A stretch of 64,000 bases of DNA from Margaritifera margaritifera (taxonomy: Eukaryota; Mollusca; Bivalvia; Unionida; Margaritiferidae), in the NCBI GenBank assembly GCA_029931535.1, contig JAQPZY010001579.1, forward strand, positions 4,082,501 through 4,146,500, in the 5' to 3' direction. The translations under genes and the position numbers were made by a program. The notes beneath the pieces were generated by a model. The model did not search any database. It was not told where the DNA came from and saw nothing but the letters and a program-made list of their open reading frames with translations. This document shows positions 13,894 through 27,358 of the stretch, in pieces (position 1 is the first letter of the stretch; each line of letters starts with the position of its first letter).

Positions 13894-14400
13894 TCATTTT
13901 TTGCTTGTTCTTCTTCTGCAGTCTTTGCAGTACCACGTTCCTTTAGGAGAGCGTTGAATCTTGGCACAAGCGAGATGCACCTACTTAATCTTGCAACTGG
14001 CCCCATCGCACCATATCATGTCATCTCCATCATCATTATTCCATGGTTTTTGATGGTAACAGAAGTTTACTGACTGTCAGTTTAAATACTATAAGAACAA
14101 TTATTCACAATTAGAATATAACTACTCTAATATTTATATAACTAAAAAAAAATTGTTAAAACTGCATACCCTGCCATGCAGTCACAATGTACTGTAATGA
14201 CCCTGCCTTTATTGAGGCAACCCAGGGATGATAAGGTTCATCTGTCACCCTCCATGATGGTTTGACATTCATTTACAAAATTGGTGTGTTCTCTGACTGA
14301 ATATGATATATTGTTTGCACCCATCCTGATAGTAGGAAGTTGTGTGCTTCAAGACTTCTGTAGTTTTTCATTGACTCTTTGGTGAACACTCCTAACAAAC
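13894..14400 (-). pseudogene. ISL2EU second gene remnant: SWIM zinc motif and PHD finger
   Basis: Read on minus. First piece (about 14,398-14,273): TKESMKNYRSLEAHNFLLSG, the conserved stretch before the SWIM motif in YqaJ-type nuclease proteins carried by ISL2EU elements. Second piece (about 14,262-14,168): EPYHPWVASIKAG, then after a frameshift HCDCMAG, the first half of a CxCx(n)CxH SWIM zinc motif. Third piece (about 14,066-13,894): a PHD-like finger with MIWCDGASCKIK, HLACAKI and GTWYCKDCR and one in-frame stop where Trp is usual, ending TGA at 13,894-13,896. The YqaJ nuclease core that should lie between the SWIM motif and the PHD finger is missing, so about 100 bases replace several hundred codons. 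Converges on the transposase gene. Confidence 0.7.
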
Positions 14401-14479
14401 AACAATGAAAATAAATTATAAAAGCACAGTGTGGAGAAAAATGTACATAGGTTGAAGAATACATAACAACCATTAGTGC

Positions 14480-14480
<1 letters not shown>

Positions 14481-14527
<47 letters not shown>
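14481..14527. repeat. (AAT)n microsatellite
   Basis: About 15 uninterrupted AAT units. The minus-strand ORF over it encodes poly-Leu and is an artefact. Confidence 0.97.
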
Positions 14528-14529
<2 letters not shown>

Positions 14530-14866
14530 GTAATAATCATGGTTTAAAACCCAACCAGTTTACCTGTACATATGTGATGCGTGGTCTGTTTATAAAACAA
14601 TTCAAACATGTGCACTGTAACTGACCAATCATGTGCATATTCATAGGTCTGTTCACCTCCACAGTGAGAGAGAAAATGATACTGTTTAGTAAATTCCTAC
14701 ATGTTTCCCAACCCTCTCTTTAAGAGACGTTACAATTACTATGGCAAAACAGACGAGCAGACAGATCAAACTTTAAATGAGACCTGAAAAGTATAATCAA
14801 AGGAGTATGATATCTGCAAAATGACAAAAACACTAGTATTTGATCACATTCCCTTATTTTGCATGG

Positions 14867-14868
<2 letters not shown>

Positions 14869-14933
<65 letters not shown>
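14869..14933. repeat. (TA)n microsatellite
   Basis: TA run of about 65 bases. Confidence 0.97.
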
Positions 14934-14935
<2 letters not shown>

Positions 14936-17900
14936 ATTCTACCTGTCCTCATATGAACAGGGACTGCGATCTTTGATATAAATGGTTTTCATTCTTTGAT
15001 ATAAATTTGTTTCATTACCTTTTTTAAGTTCAGTTTCTATAGTAGTTTAGATTTCCAGATTGTAAATAATTCACATTGGATGAAAATAGATCTTTAAAGC
15101 ATTCTTGTAATGTTTAAGTCAAAGATAAGTCCATACGATTTTGCAATCCATTAGAATTCACACTGACTATGAAAAAAAAAATAATCATCTACTCGTTCTT
15201 TTCTGGACCATGATAATAATTTTTGTATTCCGTTATTTATGTTACGTAGAAATATACCGAGAAGTAATTCAATTAGATTTTTTAGATTCAACAAGGATCA
15301 TAACTAGACTGGTCTCATGTCGTACTTTTGATTAAAGTACCAACTGGAACGAGCATTTGTCAACCTTGACCTTTCCTAAAACAAAATGGCCACGGGCACT
15401 GTATCTAATGTAAACAAAAATGGCCGATGTGCAGATGATTTCGCAGTTTCTGTATACTGATATAAAAATTATATCCATCAAATACATTTCATGGAGAAAA
15501 TAATAAATGAAACTTTGAATCTAGTGTTGCATCGGTTCGTGTTTTAATTGTTTTACTGAGGGAATATGTTCAAGAAAGGCATGCAGTTCTGGAAGAATTG
15601 ATACAAGAATTGGCGTTCGGCATGAACAAAAATCGGATGTTTGTTATATTTGTATTCTGACAATAGCTTGTTCACACATTGAAAGTGCTATATTTCAGCT
15701 ATTCATTATTACAACACACAAAATGTTTTATTTACAGTAATTTTCTTTTGTTTTATGCATCTATCACCACCCCTACCCAATCCGTAAACAATGAACATAG
15801 ACGTTGATTGTTACGAAGAGACATGTATAGTGTACACAATCATGTGGACACAAATTATCAAGGGAAAAAAGAATGGATGCTTTACACTTTGTTTTCTTGT
15901 AATATATAGTAGATTATGTTTCAGAGTTGCCTTGCTACAGTTCATTTACAAATTGATATTGTAGTAAAAAGAAAATCAGTATTGCCAGATTTCACTGTCA
16001 GGTTTCATGGTTTTTAATCATTCCAATAAATGTGCCCTGTGTACCTAAAGTATCGATGATCTATATGTGAACACAATTCTAAAGTTATCATAAAGTCCAA
16101 TACAAATGAAACAAAATTATTTCTGTTTCACTTTTATACATTAAGCATCAATATAATTGTGCTGATTGAGATGTGAAAAGAAACATTGATCATAATACTA
16201 GCAATTTGGCAAAGTATGTTACAGTGATTTATTTTACACATCGTGATTTGTCCTCCTTCTCAATGACTTAAAACAACAGTTTGAGCAGTGCAAGTTATCA
16301 AGGGTAATTTGCGTAAATTATTGTGATGCTGATTTCAACATCAAGGCTTAAACAGTATATTTCATACCCCAGTAGCGAAAAGCGACTGCAAAATTGTACT
16401 TACAAAAATGGAAGCTTTAAATAATCAGAAATTAGGAAAAGTAGTCCAAGTGATTAACTTGTCTTTATAGATGTCTCAGACTGTAAGCCGACATTGAACT
16501 GCCTTAATGATGTGCAGTAACACCAAAATATAGACAAGCATATGGCACATGAAATGAAGACCCTAATGATGGTGCAGTTGTATTCCCTGTGAAGAGGGGG
16601 GGGGGGGGGCATATTACAATGTAACAGCACTCTGTTCAAACTTTATACAGTCACAGCGGCATGAAAAGTCAATGCAAGCATAAATCTTGAAAAAATAGTC
16701 TTCTGAAAGAGTTTCCCACAAAAAATTCAACATGGTCAAAGGCATATGAACTATGGGTTACTGTCACCTACTTTAGGAGAAAAGTATTTCTTGTGGTGGA
16801 TATACATGCATATTTGCAACGTGGCTACATGTACAAGCCAACTGGATGCAGAAAAATCTATATATATGTTAAACCAAGATTTTTAATTGAACTGGAGATG
16901 TTTTGGAATGCATTCATCTAGCAAAGCATTCATTGCATAGTACTTACACTTTGGTAAAATTGAAGATATTTGTTTTTGAAAGTCAAAACATATCTTTGCC
17001 CTCCCCACCATGACAATATCATTCTGTTATACTTGTACTTCACAGATGGAAAGGAAAAATCTAGCAAGGTGAAATTAAGGGAATGTTGTGTAAAAGATGA
17101 AAAATTACTAAAAGGGCATGCAAGTTTAATCAGGTTATTTCAATATAATATAAATAAGGATATCAAATTCCATTTGTCAACCTCAAGTGATTTTTCTTAA
17201 CCTTGCTTACAAGGTTTTTGCAAAATCGTCTGAGACCAAAAAGTAAATAATGTATACAAATAATTCGAAAATAAGGTAGGTTACCAGAACAAAATCAAAT
17301 CTTGGAACCCACTCAAGATATATAAAAATATCCAGTCATTTTTTCTTAGAAAGGGTTTTCATGGAGCCTCACAAATGTGAGGTTCCCGTTTTTATTTGAA
17401 GTACAAAATGTATACTCCACATATAATATGAGCAAAGATGGTCCACTCTCCTTGTCGTTTTCTTCTTACTGATAAGTATGACTGTGCAATTATTATCATA
17501 CATGGTAATAATTCTTTATTCATGTATAAATTACCTTTTGTCGTCTAATTAGGTAATTAAAGAAGATTTAGTAAGATTACCGTTCTTTCATAGACCAAAT
17601 GGTCTCCACAAGTGTTAACTGATAACATGATTTTTACAAATAGGACTACTGGGGTATTAAGCTGGTTTCAAGTGAAATCACGTATAATGTTTATGGACAA
17701 TAAGCCATTATTTTCAAAACGTATATCTATAATACCTCAATGTCAATGCATACAAATATTTAAAAGATTTATCTCCCCTCCATTATAATCACTCTTTACA
17801 AACAGGATACATATGTTCTGGAGTGGGAGGGTGGTTATTGTGAATGATAGTATGTTAAATGAACTTAATTGTTTGGATTGGTGGAAGAAGGAAAATATTC

Positions 17901-19007
17901 TATCGACTAGTCCAAGCAGAGACAAATGTAACACCATGTATGAAAGTAGCATGCTCCTGTGTTTTGATCGTAATTGTCAATGAGATTGATTTAGAACATG
18001 TTATCTGGAACTGTAATGTATTTTTAGAACAGTATGAACTTGGGGAGAGGGAGTAGATTCTTTTATAAGGTGCTCCTCTTTCCTAAACTTTGAGGAAATT
18101 TATGACCATACAGCACATAAAATATTGACAGACACAGATCCTTACATGTTCCTCATTGAGACAGCATTGGATTGAATACTGGTCCACAAAAAGGATGGAC
18201 TGAATTTAAGGGTCAGAATGGTGGTTTAGATGTTCTAAACCCATCTGAAGTGTAGCTCACCTGCAAATGCTGAAGGCAATTCATCATGCTGTTTACAAAA
18301 GAAATAATGAGAATTGTTCTTCACTTAAGAACAATCAGACATAATGAGCTTCAGTTAATTTATATCTTCTGATTACAACACATAAAGAATTCAAATTCTA
18401 GAACGCAAGAATGGAGGTATTAATATCATTTAAAGTGTTACCGACACATACTTTTTATCATAGTTTAATTGTGCGAAAATCAACAAAATACAAATAATAA
18501 ACTTTCTTAATTAATATCCCTATAACTGAGTTGAATCTTTATTTGAAAACCAAAGGCATTAAAAGCAAGGAATGGATGATTGGGACTTACAATACCTAAT
18601 GAAGGTGCGCACTGATTAAAGCTTATAAATCTGCACACTAAATTAAGGAAAAATGAATATGACCATGTATGAAATGCATTCTTTGGAATAAATTGCCCAT
18701 AACTGAATTATTTAAATATTACGATGATGATATAAATAAGTTAATAATCAGAAGCTAACTTACTACCATCTACATTTCATCTTGAATAGAATAAAGCATA
18801 GTACTTCTGGAAACGTTAGCAATCAAAATTGCATGCGGCTAAATAAGTTATTTCTGTAGTCATTAAAATCACACCGTATGCCCTCTCTGCATGTTTCTCC
18901 TCATATTCTTTATATTTTTGTGTCCATTTTATAAAACAAATATTTTGCAACCACTTTTAAACAAAAGACCTCAATAGATCAATTTACTAATTAATAAGCA
19001 CTTGTAC
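14934..19007. other. Four-kilobase stretch without a recognisable gene
   Basis: AT-rich. A G10+ homopolymer sits at about 16,597-16,608. ORFs at 15,141-15,335, 16,970-17,200 and 17,859-18,056 (all plus) are short and carry no motif I can name. No RNA gene, terminal repeat or transposase signature was seen. Confidence 0.4.
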
Positions 19008-19560
19008 TCCATGAGCCAGGACCTCAAATTTCGACCATAGGTACTACCATGGAGGACAAAAGCTCATCATGATTTTTGGCAAGGTCTGGATTGTTAGAGA
19101 TAGAAAATAGGTGACAGTGATGCATAATTCTTTGCCTTCTCTATGTTATCACCAAATAGTTAACCATACCCCCGAATTCGCCAAAAAGCTAGATTCTACA
19201 TTTGTGTCGAAGGGTCTTTATATCCATCTCCTATAAAATCTTTATTGGTTAAGTCAGGGTATTCAAATTACGAGCTAAGCTAGTCAAACACCTGCACATG
19301 CGAGTGTAACAAACAGCATTGAATTATCTTCACTGGTTAGCCATTGGCAACCTCTTTTGCCGACTTTGTCTTAAAACACAATTTGCAAGCACTTGCTTTT
19401 ACTCAAATATTACTTGACAGTGTATTATTATTCCCAATTTCCACTATCATCTCCTTTTTGATACCTTTTTGTTTAAGGAAATGACTTGGGTTTATCAAAA
19501 AGTATTTATGGGGATTCATCACGCCACATTAGGTAACCTGTGACAGGAAGAAATAACCAT
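19008..19560 (+). repeat. Left terminal inverted repeat of the 6-kb element
   Basis: Matches the reverse complement of about 24,510-25,070. Strongest from about 19,060 to 19,400; patchy from 19,400 to 19,560, where only words such as 'tgacaggaagaaataacc' against 'tgataggagaaagtatcc' still align. Confidence 0.78.
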
Positions 19561-19847
19561 GGCAGGCGTACTTCTATCTAATCTGCCTTACCATTTGCTA
19601 CTTTTTTCTCTCTAAGAGGAAATTATGTTCAAAGTGACTGACGGAAAGAATTTTAATTAACAATCCTTGATGGACTTGTATTTTTGCTCAGAAATTAAAT
19701 ATATAACTAGAAAAGAAGGGGCAGTCAAATAACGAACAAGCGATTTATTTACATTTCTTTGCAGATTAAACTTCATTCCCGAAAAAAACAGTACAAAGGA
19801 GAACAAAAAAGAGCACTTTAATGAGTAGCAATGTGTGATACAACGTC

Positions 19848-22800
19848 TTAGAAATTATAATCATCATCATCATCTGGCTCATTTTTAGAGGAACTGTCAT
19901 CACTTTCTACTCACGTTGATTGATTATCACAGTCAGAAATTCTGCACATATCAGTGCACCTGAAGCCACTTGCAAAGCAGACACATTTTGGCAGTTTGCA
20001 GCTCCTGGGACAGTCGTAGTCCAGTAGATCTAGCACAGCCTGAAGTGCCGGCTGTCTTTCCGTTCAGTATATACTGCCAGCTGCACTTCCTCATCCTGTG
20101 TTTTCCAACTTGCAGCTTCTCCCAGTATTGCTAGGTGTTCCTGGGTCCTTCTTCAGACACCTCCGCCATATCCCAGCCTGTTAACTGGCCCGTTGGGCAT
20201 GTTTCTTTAAACAGTATCTGTATGGGGTCAGTTGGTAATTCTCAATCTTACCTTTCTGTGTACCGAACAGGTGATATCTTAACTTTTTTACTTTCACTGT
20301 AGCAGACTTGGCCGCATAAAGAAGGCATGTGAACTACTCCAGTTTGTCCATGGGCTCCTCAGACAGATCCCATTCCTCGCCCAACTGTGAGAACGCTTCT
20401 TGTGCCTCTCTGTTGGCGCTCAGGATCTTGACTTCACTTACATTCCCTTTGCGTGCTGACTGTGTCGCATCATGTATATGCATGCATGCCTATGAGGGCC
20501 CGACAAACATTTCTGCCAATAGCAGCTGCTATTTTCTCAATGTCAAGGACTCTTGTGCATGCTTTAGTGCCACATTTCTGGAACAATCTGGCCCTGACGA
20601 AATCATGGAATGCCAAGTACATGATGAACTCATCAATGTCTTCTGAGCTTATCACTTCTGCTTGGTGGCCCTCGTCAGCAGAATGTGCTGCATGTAGTAG
20701 CAATCGACTGTGCTTCAGAGATCAGGCACCTCTGGGCTACATTCAGATGTGATTTTGTAGCATTTTTCTTCAGAGGTTGAAAAGAGTACCTTATCCTGAA
20801 ATTTCTCAGTTTACTCTGCATTAGATGTCTCCTGGTATATATCAAACACCACATGAATCCTTTGACTCCTACTTCCTTCCCTCAGAGCCATGGATAGTAC
20901 AGACATGAACACTTCACCACAATTGACTTGATCACCTCTCACCCTCTCAACAACATTCATTCCATTAATCACAGTGGCTGAAGCTTCTGGCATTTCTTCA
21001 GCTGGTGCTACATTCTTCTGCAAGCATGTGGCCAAAGCAGCTTTGACAAAGTCCATGGCAAAGGTTCCAGCGGATGGGAGAGTACATCCGCCATCTTAAG
21101 GTTCCGGCTATGTGCTATCACAATGATGCGAGCAAAGAGTGACCTGTCTGCTTTCAGAATGATAGTCCTAGCATTGCTCTTCATCTACTTCTTCTTGCAC
21201 AAGTTGCTGAAGGTTTTCAGCTTGTTCATTTGTATGGGTCATTACATTTCTTAATTGATGGTTTGCTCTCAAGTCTCTCAGTTCTGAAGTTTTCATAACT
21301 TTTCTCTCCTACTTTATATACTTTCATGCGTACAGAGGCTATTTCACGATAAGCTGCTTTCGCTGTTGGGATAATAATGAGCTCCTGTGTCACAGCAAAT
21401 GAGTTGACCAAGCTTTGAAGTAAACTCACCACTGCTGACACTGCATCCTCATCCTTTTCAATTCTTGTTTTGTGCATGATGAAGATCTGATCTTTTGTCC
21501 TGCACTATTTCTCTCATCTGACCCAGGAAGGTGTTCCTGTGTTCGGCTGTGATGTACTATTTTTTCACAGCACCTAATTTTAGACTGAACCTTGCCTGAA
21601 GTCTGTGTGTCGTTGTTTACTGTGAACTCACTGGTTTGTTCAACAGGAATGCGTCCAAATGGATTGTTGCCAGACAGCTGAACAGAAAAGTATTCATCCA
21701 TGAATTTCTGGTGTACCTCAGGGTGTTCCACTGGAAGCATTGTCATCTGGGTATAGTAGGTTGGCAAGCACCTAGCGTAGTTCACTTTGTCATAAGCAAA
21801 TCACCACGGGGTCATGAATCGTATGGCAATGAGGTGTAACTAACAGTTGCCTTTTCGGGCAGCACGTAGCAAGGTTAGCAAGACATCTTCAACAATGTCC
21901 ACATATGACATCCAAACTTTATAACAGATCTCCATTGTCGTGACGAAGATACTCCAAGATTCTATTACAAAGGTCTTGTTCCTCTGCAAAAGCTAGACTC
22001 TTAAGCAGGCTCTAAAGGCTCCTTTGGCACAGGTCTTCTACCAGGTCATTCACTTCTTCCAGAAAAAAAGCAGACTGCCTGCTTCTTGTCATTCCAATGC
22101 GTCTCTTCCCAGGGGATGAACTCAGTCCAGGCCAGTCTCATGATAGCTTCATATATGCACTTGAGTACTTCAAAAACTCCTGTTACTGAGCCTTTTCAAT
22201 GATGCCTGCTTCCAAACAAAGGTCCCGAAGGCCAACATCCTGAAATCGTTTTCCAATAATTGACAAGGCATTGTAGATGGTGTTAAATGTGCCCAATCAA
22301 AGGGAGATGTTAGCATACCTTTCTTTGTGCTTCCAGGCAATTTCTGCTGCTTTTGTATACAGATTTTGATCCATGAACACTACTATTTTCTGCAATTGCA
22401 GTGCCTCCATGATGATTTACGATTAGTTCACTGTTGTCAACTCAGTAACCTAATCATTAATTGTAATAAGATACATAATGGCATCCTGTGAGACACTAAC
22501 TAAGTCCCTAGTAATGATGTTAAACCCTGTCCAACTAGGTATTGTCTGATTCACTGTGTCTGCCTGACTTGCAACTAGCCAGACCAGGTTTTTGTTCCGA
22601 GCAACCTTCGCTTCCTCTTTGCATTCCTGTATGACTGCAGGGTTTGTTGTCAGTTGCTGTGCTCAAAAGCAATATACACTGGCAACTCTTCATTTTCAGT
22701 GGTGACAGTTCTTTGCTTCTGTTTCTCAATGCTGGGGAAAGGAGCCTTCGGGAGATGTGGTACATAGACATCGGACTCTAGGGCAATGCTACTGACTCTA

Positions 22801-23960
22801 TGAGTGGTCCACTTGCCAGTCAGAGCCTGTTCCAGCCTATCAATGTTGTTCTGTGCTAGATTTGTAAAAACCTAACGCTGAATGTTGGCTGGAAGAACAG
22901 TTTGCTGATTCAAGGTAGCGGCAAGTTTCGGGAGACACAAGGTTGTATCATTTCTTCCAGCAGTGAATATGAAACTCCATATTCAAGTCCGTTCAATTTA
23001 TGGATGATTTCATGATTTCAACACTTCCAGTGAGTGTCTTCAGGGGCTAGGGGAGCAACAGATTTTTTTTTTTTTTTTTTTGTTTTTTGGGTGGGGGGTC
23101 AGTTGGCTACAGATCACTGCGTATATAATGTCCTGACTGAAAGATTCCGTCAGCAGATTGATTCTTTGAAAGGGCTTCTTGTGCTCTGGAGTCCGGATCA
23201 CCAGTCAGAAGATCCAGCAGGAACTGTTGAAGATAATCTGACACAGTGAAGGATTCTTGATCAACAGCAGAGGGATGATAAGGCTATGGTGTTGTTTTCA
23301 TTTCTTTCCTTGTTACTGATCTCAAGTGTGATGATGTCTGAGCTATGCTTTTGTTGATGTTTGTTGAATTGGTTTTCCAAACTGCAACTTCTTTTTTCAA
23401 ATTCTGGTTTTCTCCAACAAAATCCTGAAATATGACACTATCAGGTACAGCCAGTAATTTCCCTTTGTTGTCTGGAAAGATATGAAGGCTTTGTCCTGGC
23501 TCAGATTCCAGTTTTCTACGGATATGCTTTTTGGTTGATTCTTTCAGTCCCTGGACCCTCTAGATTTCCTGAGCGTTTCAAGCTTTTCAGTCAGGCTAGT
23601 CACCTGGACAACATCTTCGTTAGGAATGATAGCAGTTCTAATGCATTGGAACAAGTCATTATAGGCTTAATTTTCCATCTTTTTGCAGTGAGGATCAGGC
23701 TGGAGGTTCTCTGCTTGTGCATTTTCTTCAATTTGTGTTTTAACCCTTGTTTAGTTCTTATAGCATGATGCATAGTAATTTGCCTCTGCAGCCACTACGT
23801 CCCCACTAGTATGCACTCGTTGTCATACACCCTTGACTCTGATGGAGATCTCCTTGTGGGCATATTTTAATGGTAGAGCCACTGGTTCCAGTTTCATCAC
23901 TGAGACTTGCTTCTGCTTTTCGTTTCAGAGTCTCCATGTCTCTCTTCATGGTAAACAGGC
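19848..23960 (-). pseudogene. Large uncharacterised multicopy invertebrate protein, transposon-borne
   Basis: A continuous minus-strand protein signal with many stops and frame changes. I recognise it as a protein family of well over 1,000 residues, widespread and multicopy in predicted proteomes of molluscs, corals and crustaceans; I know no name or function for it. Segments in coding order: Lys/Arg-rich start (about 23,960-23,880), KKHIRRKLESEPGQSLHIFP (about 23,540-23,480), a block to about 23,100, GFNI (about 22,530), NYARCLP and NNPFGRIPVEQTSEFTVN (21,785-21,640), KDEDAVSAVVSLLQS (about 21,460-21,415), MALREGSRSQRIHVVFD (about 20,890-20,840), VISSEDIDEFIMYLAFHDF (about 20,650-20,590), ALIGMHAYT (about 20,490-20,470), VKKLRYHLF, a Cys-rich tail with CKLPKCVC and CRISDCDNQ, and an acidic end with DDDDDYNF before TAA at 19,848-19,850. 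The SEDxDxF segment resembles PIN/FEN-like folds, which is an inference. Its position between inverted repeats suggests a mobility role. Confidence 0.8.
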
Positions 23961-24509
23961 TCCTGCATTTCCTGTGGTAGACAATCTATGGAATCTCTTT
24001 GTTTCTCAAATCATGAGCAATATCTAGAATTGAGGTATAATTCCTTACTTGGGAAGCCTGTAACTAAATATGCCATGATTTATAGCTTTGTGGACAGGTT
24101 ACGTGGTCCTCTGCTTCTACCTTTGTTGAAACTTTGTGAATTATACACTGGTTGTGAGGAGAACTTTGATATTTGATTTATTTTGCTTTCTCTATAATGA
24201 AACTGGAAGCTACTCAACTAAAGTACTTCTACGCCTTCTTCACTACCAAGTTACCTAAAAACCAAAGAAAAAAAACACAACAAAGACGCAATTTCTAAAG
24301 CTATAACTTAAATGCAAATTATCAACAAATTATAATTGATGTGCGCATATGGCAAACCAGAAACACCTATTCAAAACTTCACGATTAACTTTTGTCATTT
24401 TAGACAAGCAGATAGCATATAAGATATATTGTATAAGACAAAACAGCTCTCTCATGCAAGCATTTGGAAAATGTTTTACAATATTAGTAGGCTATTGATG
24501 CACTTTTTC

Positions 24510-25070
24510 ACTGAAAAGAAAATGGGGTAAGGATACTTTCTCCTATCACGAACTGATTAATACATCACCCAGAAAATTATAAATGGTCTTAAATTGACCC
24601 TTATACATTACTCAATATACAAGTGCACTAAGAACATCTTCTAAAAGGAGTTGAGATATTAAATTAACTTTTAGCTTAGTGTTTAGTGTAAAAACAAGTG
24701 TTGCAATATTGAATTTCAGATAAGGTCAAATAGAGAGACTGTCAATGGCAAACCAGTAAAAATAACTGAATGATGCTTATCAAATTCGCAAGTGCAGCTG
24801 TTTGACTAGCATAGCTCTTAATTTTAACATCCGGACTTAACTAATAACGATTATACAGAAGATTGATATAAAGACCCCTCAGCACAAATCTTGAAATCGA
24901 GCTACCGGCGAATTCGGGATACGGTTGAAAATGTGGTGATAACACAGAGAAGGCAAAGAGTTATGTACTGCTATCACCTATTTGCTATCTTCAGGGATCC
25001 AGATCTTGCGAAAAATCATAATGAGCCTCTATCCCCCCAGATGGCACAGACCCCACCCCCATCTCATGGA
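24510..25070 (-). repeat. Right terminal inverted repeat of the 6-kb element
   Basis: Inverted counterpart of 19,008-19,560. The stretch 24,790-25,040 is the best conserved; the outer 30 bases are C-rich and align only loosely before the shared 'ctcatgga' end. Confidence 0.78.
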
Positions 25071-27358
25071 CTATTGTGGATCTCTTATAACTAGCCAATA
25101 TTTAACTAGCAGTGTATATTTAAAAGGTAGACAAATTGTTGCAGTCTCTAATGATGCCAGGAAAAATTATTTGTGAAAATAGATGCATAATGTTTTTTCT
25201 TATCCCTGCTATGCAAAAGTGTATAAGTTTTAACTTAAACTGGATTAATACTTTAGGTCCTTGTACAATGACATAAGCGTTGTATGACTATGAGATATAT
25301 TTGAGGTAGCCTTGTAGTAGCTTTGATTCTTTAATTTTCTTGGGATTCGGAAAAAATCTTCTCAATGTTGTTAAGTTAAGCATATGAATAGCGTTAAAGT
25401 ATTCAAATCAATGACGTATTCATGTGTGCAAACAAAGACCTTAAAATCAAACTTATGCTGAGTAAGTGCATATGTTTCATTACATTCCCGAATCAGCAGT
25501 AAACTCACTGTTGTCTTGGAACCAAAATAATACTCAAATTTAAGTTTTTCATTAGGGCGCATTTGAGGAAAATTTTAATTTTGACAATGTCCAGCTCATA
25601 ATGGTGCAAAGTTAAATGCTTTCTGGCATGGCTCTTAATAATAATTGGTCTCAACACCAGTTACAATAATTTGACTTCAGCTATTTCAGTGGGGTCATTA
25701 TACAATTAGGAACGCGCATAACCTTATAGCTATTTTTCTTGTATCTCGTCTTCAATTGCGAGCAGCTATTACATTCAAACGTGTCTATCGGCGTTGTAGA
25801 GTACAAACCACATAAGTGTCAGAACGGGCTCCTGACCGACCACTTCTCCGACACAGTACATGAAGAAAAATAATGCAAGTAGGTATATATTCACATAGTC
25901 ACACATATATATGCGGTTAGATTTGTCAGCAGGTCGTAGGAATATTATGTTGATGGACACCGGCATTAACAGGGAAAGGGTTCATCATCTTTATCGTGCA
26001 TGCATTTAATTTTGAAAGATCTAGATTGTTGCTTCTGTATATCTCTGTATAAACAATGCTACAGTATTTGCTCCAGACCTAACACTGATACCAATCTGTA
26101 GAGTTCTCAATCTTGTTTATCAAATGATATTCAATCACAAAATGCAAATTCAGTGTGCCATGACAAATTGAAATTCAGATAGAACTGGAGCTGACACTGA
26201 TTACGCAACTTCTCAGCCGACATATTCCCAAGACAATTGTTTAAGGCATAGGCGTATTTTGTATGTTAAAATAATTATACATGGTATCGCCTTTATGCAA
26301 GGATTATTTTTTAGGACTTTCCCAAGTGTGCACACTATAAACATTGTACTTAACTGATTAGTTCCGCATTATCTTCATGAACAATTGATCAAAATGACAA
26401 AGTGTTAAGCTTCTGGTTTCAGGTTTCAAAATCAGGTAAAAGCTCCAGTTAAACTCTAGAATGTGAATGAGGGAATTACACTTACAAAACAGTTAATTCA
26501 TGAAAGTAAAAATGATTATTTTCAGTTTTTATCCGTTACAAATTACTGACTGGGAACAATGCCATGAAAATTGTTTAAAGTGATCGCTATCACTGTTAAC
26601 AATAAACATGGGATCTTCAAGCATGATAAAAAAAACAATAAGATTCCTTGTACAAAAAAATGCTATTGACTCCTCAAACTATTCAGGCAACCAATATCTC
26701 GATTGGTCAATAAATAAAAAAGAACTATAATTAACAGCAGTTCTCTTAAGAGAATGCCTTGAGACACATTTAACTTTTACTCAGACGCCCACTACTTTCA
26801 TAACTGTTTTTGCTAGGTAAATGTTGTCTTTATAGGCGCCTGATACCTGTAGAGCATTATGACTCATCTTATTCGATATTATTATGAATCGAAGACACAC
26901 CGTTAAAAAATCATATTTCTGCTCGACATAGTAACTGGTAGGACTTGAATGTTCCAAAATCCAGAAGGTCATATTTCTGAGGACAAAGTTGTCGCGAAAT
27001 TGCCGTAACATTATCTGTTTCACCATAGACCCTAAAATGTACCAGAAAGTTTATTGTTTCATTGATTTCTCATTCCGACCCACTCGATAAAAAAAACGCA
27101 TCTTGAAATAGAAGTTTGTACGGAGGTAAGCCTACTTTTGTATAAATTAAAGCTTAATTCAAAAGGTCAAGTGCACAAGTAGGGGCGGATACGAGTCCCG
27201 AATGTGAGAATTATTCACAGTGTTAGCTAGCCGATGATACATCTACCATCCAAAGGTTTAAGTGAAGACAGCCAAACATTTATAACAGTCATTTGTGCCT
27301 AATTACTCTAAGCTGTCACTATGCGTCAGGCATAAATATTGCCATGTATTCGTAAAGT
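25071..27358. other. Non-coding stretch containing dispersed repeat A, copy 2
   Basis: From about 25,986 ('ctttatcgtgca') to about 26,200 ('gacaaattgaaattcag') the sequence resembles 37,044-37,260 in the same orientation; the part near 26,119 also resembles 2,913-3,000. ORFs at 25,371-25,562, 25,775-25,966 and 26,781-27,026 (all minus) have no recognised motif. Confidence 0.4.

Larger units (their letters stand above)
11660..14420. mobile_element. ISL2EU (IS4EU)-like DNA transposon remnant
   Basis: Two convergent gene remnants lie together: a THAP + DDE transposase on plus (11,805-13,556) and a SWIM/PHD-finger protein on minus (about 14,400-13,894). This pairing of a DDE_4-type transposase with a second gene, normally containing a YqaJ-type nuclease domain, is the known layout of ISL2EU elements. 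I could not find terminal inverted repeats, so both boundaries are approximate. Both genes carry internal deletions. Confidence 0.7.
19008..25070. mobile_element. 6-kb element with long inverted repeats and one large gene
   Basis: The left flank (19,008 to about 19,560) and the right flank (about 24,510 to 25,070) are inverted copies of each other. Clear anchors are 'tccatgag' at 19,008 against 'ctcatgga' at 25,063, 'catgattttt' near 19,070, 'gaattcgcc' at 19,173 against 24,907-24,916, 'gggtctttatatc' near 19,210 against about 24,885, and 'gctagtcaaacacctgca' near 19,277 against 24,791-24,808. By eye about eight in ten positions match in the best 90 bases; the inner part is weaker. The single gene inside runs on minus from about 23,960 to 19,848. 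This is the layout of an autonomous DNA transposon. No target-site duplication is obvious at these ends, so the true ends may differ by a few bases. Confidence 0.75.

Noticed and set aside
20329..20752. Two overlapping plus-strand ORFs of about 100 codons
   Set aside because: Shadows of the minus-strand multicopy gene in the long-TIR element.
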